Below are positions 1-13,735 of a stretch of 64,000 nt of DNA, in pieces. Numbering within the stretch: position 1 is the first letter of the stretch; each line of letters opens with the position of its first letter. A program made the translations under genes and the position numbers. The notes under the pieces are model-generated. The model worked only from the letters and a program-made list of their open reading frames with translations, ran no database searches and was not told the origin of the DNA. Source of the DNA: Liolophura sinensis (Eukaryota > Mollusca > Polyplacophora > Chitonida > Chitonidae); assembly GCF_032854445.1 (NCBI RefSeq), contig NC_088300.1, positions 61,976,984 to 62,040,983 of the forward strand. Direction: 5' to 3'.

Positions 1-416
1 ACAATTTGCGACAGCTTAATAGAATGGGCCTCTAGTGTGCATGTGCAAACGGGGTATAATATTAAACACCTAATGCACAGTTCTCAACCATACATGTTAT
101 AACATTTAAAACTCTGTAAAGGACAATATACTATTATACTCTCCATACATTAAGTATGAGTCACGATTCAAACATTATGGGCCCTTGCATAGTTTCACAC
201 ACTGACAAACTGTCCTTTCCCTTCATCCCTGCAAACCCACCAAGAGCAGCATGTTGTATGATATTTGTTGGCTACTGATATCCTGTGATATATATAATAT
301 AGAAACACAAAGTGGAACGCTGGGTGTTAACTGTACACCAAATCAACTTAATATCATGTTTTTCCTTTAAAAATGCACAATAGCCAAGCATCTGAGTGCA
401 CTAAAACTTTAAAAAC

Positions 417-566
417 TACTGTAAATAGTCAAATCTTTCAAATATTAAAGCACTTTTTTCAGTGGGATTAATGAATACATTTGTTATGAAAATTACAATA
501 AAAATGATTTGTTTGCATCACTTTTTCAAAATAATGGCTGCAGGGGTGGCTGAAAAGGTTACAGAA
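417..566 (+). mobile_element. MITE-like dispersed repeat, deleted copy
   Basis: The ends match (TACTGTAAATAGTC, GCAGGGGTGGCTGAAAAGGT) and the middle is shorter. Confidence 0.6.
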
Positions 567-2369
567 TTAACGTCCGTAGAGATTTGTGCAATTTGTACAA
601 CTCTGAAAATTGGAGGGACACATTTGTGAATGTGACATACTGAGATGCTTGTTGTAATGAAACGTGTTATAACAAAGTACATGTAGAGGCATATATACAA
701 GTAGCTGATTAAGCACATTTTAAAACCAAGTCTGGGAATCTATGGCATTCTCTCAGGTTTGTGAATTGAGTGCTATATAACTGTAACACAAACCTGATTG
801 ACAACTATTCCACAATTAATTCCTCTGATCTTTTTCTGTTTTTTTTTTTTCCTTTACGAACTGTATAAACCTGTTTAACTTCACAGGTTGTAAGATGTAA
901 CAGCTCTACAAAAATAAAAAAAATAAAAAAATAAAAAAAACACAACACATACCATACCGTGCACCTTGAGATGTGAACAAGGGCTTTCATTTAAGCAGCC
1001 TTGTACAGACCCCTTATCCATCTAAAATGCACGTACATGGAGTAAATAACTTACTGGTATCTTTTTCATTTAATCTAGACCAGTTAATAATTTAAGGATC
1101 GACACTTAATTTCTGATTCAGAAGACGAGGTTGATTTTGCATGTATATACTTTGAAGAGACTAAATATGAAAAGGAACTTTAGTTGCTGTGTAAAGACAT
1201 AAACAATAGTAATTTGGGGTATGTATATTCCAAGAGACCAATTCCACACAGGCATTTCTGGCTCAATTCCTGAGTCAAACGTAAACCTCTCCATAACACA
1301 TTTTGGCACTGAAAATTAAAATGTGGATACATTTGTCTGAAGATAACATTGATGCGGTGGACAAAATTTTATTAAAATAAAAATAAACCTTGAGATTGTA
1401 TCTCAAGTACTTAAGTAAAAAATGGTTTTGTGACATCAGACCTAGATATAGTAACTGCAGATATGTGTGAGCCTTATTATTATATGTATGAATAAACACC
1501 TTGTATACATGTGAAAGCTATGTCATCATTAAATTTTGTCTCCATGTAATAAAGAGTTATATTCCTAAATTTTAACAATGCTTACAGATTACATAAGTAG
1601 GGTTGCACAAGTATTTTATGAACAATTCAGTTCATTATTTTATTCTGTTTAAGCAATGCTTAGATATGTCAAAATGCAATCAGAAAATGATGTATAAATA
1701 CCCTCACAGCAGATCATATATATATGTACATAAACAGATGCATGCATGCTGTACAGAAATAAACGGCATAGCAAAAACACATAATGTAGGACAGCCATGC
1801 AGCAACAAATCGGGGAATGAGACACAAGGGGCTGGGGGCTGGAGGGGGAGGGGTGCGTGGTTGGAGGTTACACTGACAGAGACACCCACTGTCACTTGAT
1901 ACACCTAGATTCGCATCATAAATTTCCAACACAGACCAAGTGTCAACAGGATATAAATTGGAGTGATGCCAGTTGGAACCAATATTACACACAGCATGAC
2001 AAACTGCAGTGGTATCAATACATGGATTGTATCAAAAACAGCCTGAAGGTTACATAGCAGTTTTCCCAGAAATCTGGATTTACTATCAAGCTTTCAGTAT
2101 ATTATCTGCACATATCACCACCCCATTCAACCTCTGGAGCTAAGAGTGCAGTTAACACACCCATGTATTAACCAAGCCTTTATAATCGGTTGTTCGAATG
2201 CTCTGCAAATGTATAACTTATCAAGTTACTTTATACATGCAATACAAAATCTAACAAATGTACATATTGGTATTCAATTTTTTAATCAAATGTTCCTGTG
2301 TACTGTACCATTAATATAACAAATTGGCAATGGGAATCTTTGCCATTCATATTCCAAGGTTATTTTTAT

Positions 2370-2427
2370 TTATTTGATTGGTGTTTAAAGTCACACTCAG
2401 GAATATTTCACTAACATGACGATGGCA
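2370..2427 (-). mobile_element. SINE 3'-module fragment
   Basis: Only the tail and 3' module are present (TATTTGATTGGTGTTT then GAATATTTCACTAACATGAC). An 11-bp near-perfect duplication flanks it (GTTATTTTTAT at 2359 and GTTATTTCTAT at 2428), so it may be a severely 5'-truncated insertion. Confidence 0.7.
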
Positions 2428-4635
2428 GTTATTTCTATGCATTTTGTATCTGCAGGTTTAATATAAAAATAAGTGATGAAGTCATTGTCGTTTAGCAAAG
2501 AAAAGGTAACTGTTTCTGGCAAACATCCCATAGATGTTCCTCCTAGGAATATATGTGGGTGTTATCTACATTACCACAACACCTTAGCAACGGATAAATG
2601 CTGTAAAGGCTGTGAGAAATGATGTAAAGGCTGTGAGACATGTACTAAGGCCAATGTTCATTAAATGTTTGCTTCTCACAGCCTTTTCTCAAATGCCACA
2701 TGCTACAAGCAATAATTACTAACTATGAGTTTCTTGCCCAAAGTAATAGTTTTTGGTAACCATGATATCTGCAGCACACTCTGGGTTAATAAAAGATGAC
2801 ATATTATGTTGTTGATCCGCTGTTTATTTTACAGAAATGTTAACAGCAGTTGTTTGTTGTCAATAATACAAAATTCTATTTTCATTAAAAAAAAAGAAAG
2901 CCAACATTATTTGACACCACAACCATAATATACATGAGGAAGGTGGCCGGTGGCCAACCAATTAATTATGAATGGGCTAAGATACAGAAATGTGGATTAG
3001 TCTGCCAACCGGGTGTTAACACAGGGACTTGGGGAATTCTCTCTGGCTGCAGCAGCCTGGGAATTCCGCGTTACAACATTAGGGAATCGGCCATGTAACA
3101 GTGCTAACACAGTGTCTACTTATGGCCACATTACCAAAGTGCTGGGTGCTATGATAACACTGATCATGTGGTCAGCAGAAGTGTTTATCTGCAGAGAGCG
3201 ACTGGCAGCTTGGCTACGAGCCAGTCTACTAAATGCATCAAACTTCCAGGTGGGCCAAATCCAGGCACCACGTAGGCATATATACACAAAGCCACTTCCC
3301 AAGCTTACACACCCCTTTACAGCTTCAATGGCAAGTAGAAACTTATCCGGATATTTTTCGAGACGCAAAATAAAAAAAAACAATAAAAAACCATTAGGTA
3401 AAACGACGCTGTCTATTGCGTAATGACTATCAGACAATCTGTGCCATGCCAAGCTGATGAGATAATTTAATCTAATGAGTTTCTCTGATAATTATGGTAC
3501 AATTTCTTCCTGTTTCACAAGCATAAGGAAAATGGTGGGAGGGGAGGGGTAAAACTGTCATCCAGTGTTGGAATCAACAGGAGGCCAGCACCCAAATCTA
3601 GTTATAACCTATCTATGACATGATCATCTCCCAGCCTGTGCTCTATCTCACCCCAAGGTAATCACTTCATATATACAGCCAGACTAGCAATATACATGTG
3701 TAAACATAATATAAAAATGTATGTACATTACTACTTCATATAATGTTATTGCATGAATGATATAAAGCAGATATAAACACACTCCGTACAGGACACAAGC
3801 ACAAGGTTGCGTTGTTGTTTTTGTTGTCTTCTTTCAATGTGCACATACCCCAAACCTGTGTTCTTCACATCTGGAATGGTGTTATACACAGTGTTCAGTA
3901 TCTACATGTTGCCATGTAGACTAATAACTGCAGAGTTGGCTCTATCTGGACAATGTCACCCCCCCCCCCAATCCCCACCTCCACACTTTCTGCCCCTTTT
4001 ACATTGGTCAATAAGCGATACCTGTGACAAATTACCCTGACAAAACACTGGCTTACAGACCTGTGTCAGTCAGAGAATATAGTGTATATACTGTGACCGT
4101 GAGAGGTTACTTCTACTCAAGAGACCCCCTAACAGATGGCCTGATGTGAATGAACAGCTACTTGCAGAGCCAAGCCGACAAGGCCTACAAGCCTTGTACA
4201 CTGCCTGTGTTTCATACACTCAGTCAAGGACAGCTGCCATCTTAATGCTTTAACTAACACACGGTGTGTCAGTTATACTAAACCATGTCAAATACAGTTC
4301 TAGAACCATACACCTGCCTTTCAAACTCTGCATGAATTATTCTAAGACACATTACATTTCAATATGATCTATGCTGAGCTTTTCAAGAAGCAATCTTAGG
4401 TCCATTGAGGTCTTAATAATGTGTCTCCTGACCTTGTGACTGTACATGAACAACTACATGTAAGTAGCCCTTACCTACAGCCGTACTCACATGTAAATAG
4501 TTGTCTACTATACCTGGGTAAAGGTGAGGGAAAGGTCAATAAGGTGAGCACAGACTGTATTAAGTGTGCAAAATTAATACTGATGCACATCTGTATGCCC
4601 TGTACACTGAGGCAATGACGCTTGTGTAAAAGCAC

Positions 4636-7190
4636 CCATGCATACACCCTGTGTAGTAATGGTGTGGTGTAGTTGTTTGGCAAAGTATACATGTACATGT
4701 ACATGTACAGTAAAGGCATGGTGCGCGTTGTGTGGCAAAGTAAACAGGCATACACCCTCTACAGTAATGGAGTGGTGTAGTTGTGTGGCAAAGTACACAT
4801 GTATACAACCTCTACAGTCACGGAGTGGTGTAGTTGTGTGGCACAGTACACATGTACACACCCTCTACAGTAATGGAGAGATGTAGTTGTGAGGCAAAGT
4901 ACACATGTATACACCCTCTACAGTAATGGTGTGGTGTAGTTGTGTGGCAAAGTACACATGTATACACCCTCTACAGTCATGGAGTGGTGTAGTTGTGTGG
5001 CAAAGTACACATGCATACACCCTCTACAGTCATGGAGAGGTGTAGTTGTGTGGCAAAGTACACATGTATACACCCTCTACAGTCATGGAGAGGTGTAGTT
5101 GTGTGGCAAAGTACACATGTATACACCATCTACAGTCATGGAGTGGTGTAGTTGTGTGGCAAAGTACACATGTATACACCCTCTACAGTAATGGTGTGGT
5201 GTAGTTGTGTGGCAAAGTACACATGCATACACACTCTACAGTCATGGAGAGGTGTAGTTGTGTGGCAAAGTACACATGTATACACCATCTACAGTCATGG
5301 AGTGGTGTAGTTGTGTGGCAAAGTACACATGTATACACCATCTACAGTCATGGAGTGGTGTGTAGTTGTGTGGCAAAGTACACATGTATACACCATCTAC
5401 AGTCATGGAGTGGTGTAGTTGTGTGGCACAGTACACATGTACACACCCTCTACAGTCATGGAGAGATGTAGTTGTGAGGCAAAGTACACATGTATACACC
5501 CTCTACAGTAATGGTGTGGTGTAGTTGTGTGGCAAAGTACACATGCATACACACTCTACAGTCATGGAGAGGTGTAGTTGTGTGGCAAAGTACACATGTA
5601 TACACCATCTACAGTCATGGAGTGGTGTAGTTGTGTGGCAAAGTACACATGTATACACCCTCTACAGTAATGGTGTGGTGTAGTTGTGTGGCAAAGTTAC
5701 ACATGCATACACACTCTACAGTCATGGAGAGGTGTAGTTGTGTGGCAAAGTACACATGTATACACCATCTACAGTCATGGAGTGGTTGTAGTTGTGTGGC
5801 AAAGTACACATGTATACACCATCTACAGTCATGGAGTGGTGTAGTTGTGTGGCAAAGTACACATGTATACACCATCTACAGTCATGGAGTGGTGTAGTTG
5901 TGTGGCACAGTACACATGCACACACCCTCTACAGTCATGGAGAGATGTAGTTGTGAGGCAAAGTACACATGTATACACCCTCTACAGTAATGGTGTGGTG
6001 TAGTTGTGTGGCAAAGTACACATGCATACACACTCTACAGTCATGGAGTGGTGTAGTTGTGTGGCAAAGTACACATGTATACACCATCTACAGTCATGGA
6101 GTGGTGTAGTTGTGTGGCAAAGTACACATGTATACACCATCTACAGTCATGGAGTGGTGTAGTTGTGTGGCAAAGTACACATGTATACACCATCTACAGT
6201 CATGGAGTGGTGTAGTTGTGTGGCACAGTACACATGTACACACCCTCTACAGTCATGGAGAGGTGTAGTTGTGTGGCAAAGTACACATGCATACACCCTC
6301 TACAGTCATGGAGAGGTGTAGTTGTGTGGCAAAGTACACATGTATACACCCTCTACAGTCATGGAGAGGTGTAGTTGTGTGGCAAAGTACACATGTATAC
6401 ACCCTCTACAGTAATGGTGTGGTGTAGTTGTGTGGCAAAAGTACACATGCATACACACTCTACAGTCATGGAGAGGTGTAGTTGTGTGACAAAGTACACA
6501 TGTATACACCATCTACAGTCATGGAGTGGTGTAGTTGTGTGGCAAAGTACACATGTATACACCATCTACAGTCATGGAGTGGTGTAGTTGTGTGGCAAAG
6601 TACACATGTATACACCATCTACAGTCATGGAGTGGTGTAGTTGTGTGGCACAGTACACATGTACACACCCTCTACAGTCATGGAGAGATGTAGTTGTGAG
6701 GCAAAGTACACATGTATACACCCTCTACAGTAATGGTGTGGTGTAGTTGTGTGGCAAAGTACACATGCATACACACTCTACAGTCATGGAGTGGTGTAGT
6801 TGTGTGGCAAAGTACACATGTATACACCATCTACAGTCATGGAGTGGTGTAGTTGTGTGGCAAAGGTACACATGTATACACCATCTACAGTCATGGAGTG
6901 GTGTAGTTGTGTGGCAAAGTACACATGTATACACCATCTACAGTCATGGAGTGGTGTAGTTGTGTGGCACAGTACACATGTACACACCCTCTACAGTCAT
7001 GGAGAGGTGTAGTTGTGTGGCAAAGTACACATGCATACACCCTCTACAGTCATGGAGAGGTGTAGTTGTGTGGCAAAGTACACATGTATACACCCTCTAC
7101 AGTCATGGAGAGGTGTAGTTGTGTGGCAAAGTACACATGTATACACCCTCTACAGTCATGGAGTGGTGTAGTGTGTGGCAAAGTACAACA
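4636..7190. repeat. 53-bp minisatellite, about 48 copies
   Basis: The unit includes CTACAGTCATGGAGTGGTGT, AGTTGTGTGGCAAAGTACAC and ATGTATACACC. The 53-bp period rotates the reading frame, producing many meaningless open frames on both strands. Variant units with GGCACAGTAC recur at 4841, 5426, 5905, 6223, 6649 and 6967, i.e. at multiples of 53, so blocks of units were duplicated together. Single-base insertions occur in a few units. Confidence 0.97.
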
Positions 7191-7748
7191 TATATACATT
7201 CTCAGTTCTCATTCATGTATAGGTGATCTTTTGTCAGATAGGAATACAGTGCTCCTATGTACAGCATTTAAACTGCTCTCAAACCTTAATGCCGTTCTAA
7301 TCCCAAACGATCTTGGGAGCATTCATCGGGAGTCTGTTACCAGATGTACACACTCCTGCCCAATTCCCAGCTGGCAAACGGGCATGTATTTTAGTCACAA
7401 AACACCAGTTCATGTCTAACACAAATGAAAAATGAGATCATTCTTATTTTGGCTCCTAACTACAGAGTATTATTACATCACAGAGATACAAAAAAGACTC
7501 ACAATTGCTGGCAGGAATGATAATGTGAGTTTGTAATGGCTAGCTGGGAATGAAGGTGCTGCAGATAATGGCAGGAAAACTGGGCCAGAGGGAAATCAGA
7601 GCCGTAATGGCATGCATAACCATGTCAGTCTGCAATCCACCTAGACAGGCTCTCTGGGGGAGGGGGGAATACTGTTAGTTAGACACACCACACAGCATAA
7701 TCCATGTCACATTTAATCTGACCATCGCTGACATTTATGGGGACAATG

Positions 7749-7800
7749 CGCGCGCACATACGCACGCACGCATGCACACACACACGCACACACACACATC
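7749..7800. repeat. (CA/CG)n microsatellite
   Basis: Alternating purine-pyrimidine tract (GCGCGCGCACATACGCACGC and ACACACAC), a Z-DNA-prone sequence. Confidence 0.9.
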
Positions 7801-8886
7801 TAGTATAAACATGCATGTTTAGCATGAACCCAACAAAACATAACACTTTAACACATCTACAGAAAAATCAATAACTACATATATGTATCTTGATATGTTT
7901 ATCCCACTTCTAATTGAAAACGGTAGCAGATTACTGCTTACTTTTCCACTAGAATCAAACATACTGCAACAAGCAGGCCTGCAATACAAACTGCCCAGGA
8001 AGGTTTGATTTTTTGGTCAACCTCTCTCTTGAAAGGCATAATCTGACCTTGTCGTCAAGAACAGATAAGTCAGAGGAGAGAGGAGAGGAAGAGATAGAAG
8101 GTGTAGAGTCAATGGCCGGATTTTTCAGAAATTACGTTATTGTTGATCTCGGTGAACACCCCCAAACTGCCTCGAGCCCGATGAACCCTGTCGCTACAGT
8201 GTGGACAGGGTGACATTTACACAGATACTGCATGGCTTCTTCAGACCAGTTTTGTGCACTTCTGTGCTCTTACATCTGCCCCCATTCGCCCTGTTCCCCG
8301 TCCCTGCTCCCATTCGGCCAGACCTGTTACGTCTGTCCCCAACAGAGTTCTTTTTAAACAGGAATCATTGTTGACGTCATCACTGCAAGCTACTTATTTT
8401 TCAGACTGACTGCTAGGGCCTTAAGAAAATTGTACTTTGAAACCATTTTTACCCTCTCAAAGTGGAAGCTGAAAAATTTGTTTGTATTCTTATATACATG
8501 TATTATTACACATGATAATCTTCACATTAAAACCAAAAGCATTTCATGTATCTTTTAACTACATCTGAGCTACACCTGATGGTTTTCCTGACATGAACAG
8601 TTAATCACTAAAGCCACAAAGGAAACTATTGCACACATGCTAACATCATTTCCTCAGACGAGGCTGGTGGCACATGTTTGTAATGGGTGTTTCTGCAGAT
8701 CATACTTGTAAGTGCTCTATGATTAAAAAATGCGCTTAATTAGCAAACAAGCCCAACACCTTTACACACTGTATTGTTCCCATCTTCTCGATGTGAAATG
8801 CATGATAGGAAAAAGAAATGCCCTCTGGAAAATAAATGTGGCATGTCATGTGCACTAAATCTACAGGATATGTCTGTTAATACATA

Positions 8887-9185
8887 TGCCTGTTTATGGC
8901 ATGAAGTTACATACTGACTGTAAGAATGCCTGTTTATGGCATGAAGTTACATACTGACTCTAAGAATGCCTGTTTATGGCATGAAGTTACATACTGCCTG
9001 TAAGAATGCATGTTTTATGGCATGAAGTTACATACTGACTGTAAGAATGCATGTTTATGGCATAAAGTTACATAATGACTGTAAGAATGCATTGTTTATG
9101 GCATAAAGTTATGTACTGATTGTAAGAATACATGTTTATGGCATAAAGTTATACTGATTGTAAGCCTGCATGTTATGTTATAAAG
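8887..9185. repeat. 40-bp minisatellite, about 7 copies
   Basis: The unit TGCCTGTTTATGGCATGAAG + TTACATACTGACTGTAAGAA is nearly exact in the first three copies and decays to the right. Confidence 0.95.
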
Positions 9186-9583
9186 CTACCCACTGACCGT
9201 GAATCTTGATGGACATTTCTATTTCTGGAAGGGTGGTGGTCAGGGTTTGAGTTAGGGATGTACATGGCAAGGCCTTAGCAAGAAATTTGCTCGAACACTT
9301 ACAACCGTTGAATGTGATCAAAAAATTGATTTTATTCTGCCCAAAAAATAATAATCAAAAAGGCAATAGGAATAAGAGGTAGGTTCTTGTTGAGCTAATT
9401 GCAAAGATTTTAAGTGTGAACTTTATGTCTAAATGAGATAAATTTCCCAATGCATAAACAAAGGAAAACCATTATGTTGAAAGGTAATACTTCATCTTAT
9501 TTCTTTAAAGAGTATTTTTCAAGAACATACTAAATGAAACACCGTATAGAGCACAGCACATGTACATGTATATGTCTATTGAG

Positions 9584-9948
9584 TGAGTGAGTGAGTGCTT
9601 GGGGTTTAACGTCGTACTCAACAATTTTTCAGTCATATGACGACGAAGGAATCATTAGGGTGCATGCACGTTGTAATGTGCCTCCTTGTTGCAGGACAGA
9701 TTTCCACCGCTCTTTTATTTAGTGCTGCATCACTGAGACGACTTACCGAAGGCAAGTAAGCCGCCCGCCCGAGCCATTATACTGATACGGGTCAACCAGT
9801 CGTTGCACTATCCCCTTTGTGCTGAACGCCAAGCGAGGAAGTTACAACTTCCTCTTTTAAAGTCTTAGGTGTGACTCGACCAAGGATTGATCCTGGATCT
9901 ACCGGTCCGAAGCGGACGCTCTACCAACTGTGCTATCCGGGCCGGTTA
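9584..9948 (-). mobile_element. Second SINE family, full length
   Basis: A 365-bp element with a perfect 15-bp target-site duplication (TATATGTCTATTGAG at 9569 and 9949). Its head on the element strand is tRNA-like (GGCCCGGATAGCACAGTTGG, box B-like GATCAATCC). The body differs from the main family, and the tail is (CACT)n. Its 3' module, GTTAAACCCC preceded by GTTGAGTACGAC, matches the main family's module in order and spacing. Confidence 0.85.
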
Positions 9949-10074
9949 TATATGTCTATTGAGGGAGCAGCCCTTCAGTCCCTATTGCTCCTGAGTCATC
10001 TGAACAACACTGGAGATTTCCCCTGTAACAAACAGCTCCGGGCATAACACAGTGTATGCCTTGTGTTTAATAGA

Positions 10075-10760
10075 CAGACTTATACAGTGGGTGTTGAGAA
10101 ATGCTGATACATGGTTTTAATAGACAGACTTGTACAGTGGGTGTGGAGAAATGCTGATATACGGTGAATAGAAAGACTTGTACTCTGGATGTGGAGAAAT
10201 GCTGACATATAGTTTAATAGATAGATTTTGACTTATACAGTGGTGATGAGAAATGCTGATATATGTTTTAATAGACGTACAGTGGGTGTGGAGAAATGCT
10301 GATCTATGGTTTAATAGACAGACTTATACAGTGGGTGTTGAAAAATGGTGGCATATGGTTTAACTGACTTGATACAGTAGGCGTTGAGAAATGCTAATAT
10401 ATTGTTTAATAGACCTGTACAGTTGGTGTTGAGAAATGCTGATATATGTTTAATAGACCTGTACAGTTGGTGTTGAGAAATGCTGATATATGGTTTATAC
10501 ACTTGTACAGTTGGTGTTGAGAAATGCTGATATATGGTTTAATACACTTGTACAGCTGGTGTGGAAAAATGCTGATATATGGTTTAATACACTTGTACAG
10601 CTGGTGTGGAAAAAATGCTGATATATGGTTTAAATACACTTGTACAGCTGGTGTGGAAAAATGCTGATATATGGTTTAATACACTTGTACAGTGGATGTT
10701 GAGAAATGCTGATATATGGTTAATAGACTTGTACGTGGGTGTTCACAAATGCTGATATAC
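10075..10760. repeat. ~45-50-bp minisatellite, about 14 copies
   Basis: The unit contains CTTGTACAG, GGTGTTGAGAAATGCTGATA and TATGGTTTAATA. The spacing is 45 bp in the most regular part (10502 to 10547). Confidence 0.93.
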
Positions 10761-10962
10761 ACAATGCACACATTACATACATACATGTAAGTCACCAGGA
10801 CTGGTCTGCTTTGTAAGTGCTATGTGCAGAGACAGGATTGGTTGACAGAAAAGACACAAACTCAAACAGACAACTGCACAATCTCATACATGTATATGAG
10901 TGTTAGTACACGAGTGTTAGAAGTGTACCGCTCAGAGTCCTTCTGAATGAGGAGGAGGGGGA

Positions 10963-10975
10963 GGGGGGGGGGGGG
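10963..10975 (+). repeat. Poly-G run
   Basis: Thirteen consecutive G after other short G runs (GGAGGAGGGGGAG); G-quadruplex-prone. Confidence 0.85.
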
Positions 10976-11537
10976 TCCTAGTAACTGATACCTCATATCT
11001 AGAAAATGACCTGAACACAACAATTAATCTTGTCAACACCACATGCCTCTGTATAAATGCATGCAGGTATACAGCCTTGACATACTTCCATATGGGTCAT
11101 CACAGGATTGACAAAGCAAACAACAAAATCTCACTAGAAAGTTAAAGATTACGCAGTTCAACCAACATTTCTATCCAAACATTACTGGCAATAAATATAC
11201 AAGGTTTAAACATACATATGGGGTGAGAGTTTCATTTAATTTATAGATGGCAATCATAAATTACCAAGTTCTAACTCAGGTCCGCTACTAAGACACTTAT
11301 TTTATCATTATGCCTTTTTCATAAAAGCAGGAATCACATTACCACACAGAAAGGCTTTACCCTTGAGGCTAATGGATGGGAAGAATCCAGCGTGAACTTC
11401 GATCAGAATTTCTGATCACTTCTGATCAAACTAATCATTCATTTCACATCAAAGTGTAACAAAACTGCACATCTATCAATCATACACGAACTTAGCTTTA
11501 TAATACCTGCTGATCAAAGTTTAATTAGATTGGATTT

Positions 11538-11556
11538 GGGGGGGGGGGGGGGGGGG
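11538..11556 (+). repeat. Poly-G run
   Basis: Nineteen consecutive G; the length may be unreliable in any assembly. Confidence 0.85.
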
Positions 11557-12284
11557 TCTGCTGTTTTCCTCATATTTTTTAATGATGTCCTAACTAACCA
11601 ACAATAGACTTATAGAGCTGTTTGTCACAGGTAAAGAGAAACAGAAACTTGAGAGTTTGTCAGGTGACTATTGTACATTGCATTGCCCTGAACCATAGTC
11701 CGTGGTAATATAATATATGTGTAGGTGCGAGGCATTGTACGGCCAAACTTATACACACTGGTAACTTAATTGTTACTTTACATGTTTGTCCTGCTGTTGT
11801 AATATGATATGCAACTAACAATGGGTACATACAGGGTTATACTGGATGTGTAGTATACCCTTTATATGCTATAATCTAGGCAGGTCAATGCAGCAGCTCA
11901 CATAGCCATAACACTGCAGACACCTTTCTACTCACTTACAAATTACCTCAAACTCGTTAAGGATTATCTGAGCACATAATCGGAATTCTTTGCACATCAC
12001 TCAGACAGGCCGATTATGAGCACCTGTGGCTATAAGAAATTCAAAGGAAATATATGCAAAACATGATTCCAGGTGCTAAAAAAAGACTTCTTGCCAGACA
12101 GGTTAAACTGTTCTGAACTGTTGTATTATCGAATTATTGTTGTATTACAGTCAGTTTATTACAAAACAAATACCTACATACATGTATATGTCAAAAATTT
12201 ATCTCAATAATTTCCAATACTTACAGGTATCATTGCATTCAACTGATGTGCCATAAGGCAAAGCCATCTTAAGCTGTCTAATAC

Positions 12285-12362
12285 ATACATAGATACATAC
12301 ATAGATACATACAAAGACAGACAGACAGACACACAGACACACACACAGACACACACATATAT
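12285..12362. repeat. ATAC/GATA/GACA compound microsatellite
   Basis: Successive ATAC, GATAC, GACA and ACAC repeats. Confidence 0.9.
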
Positions 12363-12419
12363 ATATAATAAATGTTGGGTGCCTGACACATGGGCTGACA
12401 CCGCTATAACGCCCCGACT

Positions 12420-12620
12420 CACTCACCAGTCATGGACACCACTATGACATCTTGATTCACTCACCAGTAACTGATACCATCATGACCTTATGATTCATTC
12501 AGTCACTGACACCACTTACATGTAAATCCACTCAGCAAATCCATTGACACCGCTGTGACCTCATGGTTCACTCAGCAGTCACTGACACCACTACAAGCCC
12601 TTGATTCACTAACCAGTGCA
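12420..12620. repeat. Degenerate ~50-bp tandem repeat
   Basis: Recurrent CACTGACACCACT and TTGATTCACTCACCAGT motifs. Confidence 0.6.
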
Positions 12621-12668
12621 TGTTTAAGCCAGCAGCATGGGCATGATGTATGCCTTCAATCACATTGT

Positions 12669-12686
12669 ATGTGTGTGTGTGTATGT

Positions 12687-12731
<45 letters not shown>
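12669..12731. repeat. (GT)n(AT)n microsatellite
   Basis: A GT run grades into a self-complementary AT run. Confidence 0.92.
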
Positions 12732-12733
<2 letters not shown>

Positions 12734-13156
12734 TACAGCCTATACATGTTGCTGTGGTATATTACACATTTAAATTATTTCTGTTTGAAAAAAAGTTTAT
12801 AAACTGATTGCACGTAAATATGATTGTTGTTGTATAGAGAAATGAACAAAGAATATTTGATATTTCTGACAAAGATTACACAGCTAGGCCTACTGATATT
12901 TATCACATACTTCCAAAAATACCTAGGCTTACAGAGACACCTAAAAGGCGCTAGCTGGCTGACCAGTATTGCTGTTGTCGACAGTGAACTGGTGTTTAGG
13001 AAGAGGGTGTTTAGGTAGAGGGGCGCTCTTGCCAGAAGGCGTTTTGACCTGATTCCAACTGATATACTGACACATTTGTGTATGTTAGCCACATGGGCAC
13101 TATACCCTCATGATTAAAACATGAACCACTGACCCAGATCAGAAACAGCTGGACAC

Positions 13157-13224
13157 ACGGCCATGAACATGATATAAGGTCCATGGGTTGACGGCCATGA
13201 ACATGATATAAGGTCCATGGGTTG
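13157..13224. repeat. Exact 34-bp tandem duplication
   Basis: Two identical copies of ACGGCCATGAACATGATATA + AGGTCCATGGGTTG. Confidence 0.95.
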
Positions 13225-13535
13225 ATGTGTAAAGTTCTGCACCCTGCTGAATTAAGGCAACCATGATCCACATTCAGGAGAAATTCAGAGAAGAGGGTTA
13301 AAACTACAGAAAACTAAGCCAGTTCTGAGTATGTGTCAATGAGTCACCTTTACTCACCCCTGGTTATATAAGCGTAGTAGAAAGAGCTAAATGGTTGTCC
13401 ATCTTCCCTCACGCTACAATAGGCTTTTGGCAAGTATGGGTCACCCATAAAATGTCAACATGGATGTGAGAAAAAAATCAGTTGTCCCACTTCATGTCTC
13501 TTGAAAGTCTTTCAAATAATTGTCATTTTGATGAA

Positions 13536-13735
13536 TACCGTAATTCCTCAACCTTTTCATGTATGAAAGAGCAACTTTCAGTGCAATTTAAACACATTTT
13601 AACTTGATTCTGGAGACAAGACAAAACAACATTGGTTGGATTGGCTCATATCATGGCTTCACAAAAAGTATAATTTTATCAGTCTACACAGAATAATGCC
13701 TTCTGAATATGCAAACATTAGAAAAGGTTGAAAAC
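13536..13735. mobile_element. Possible fourth copy of the MITE-like repeat
   Basis: The ends resemble the family (TACCGTAATTCCTCAACCTT; GAAAAGGTTGAA) and are inverted, but the interior shows little similarity. Confidence 0.35.

Noticed and set aside
3013-3452. 136-codon plus frame overlapping a 110-codon minus frame
   Set aside because: No domain, no splice context, overlapping open frames on both strands; most likely chance.
4471-7012. Many 60-95-residue open frames on both strands
   Set aside because: They are readings of the 53-bp minisatellite (repeats of CVLCHTTTPLHDCR and similar) with no start, splice or domain evidence.
4636-7190. CRISPR array
   Set aside because: Units are contiguous with no unique spacers, and the sequence is eukaryotic.
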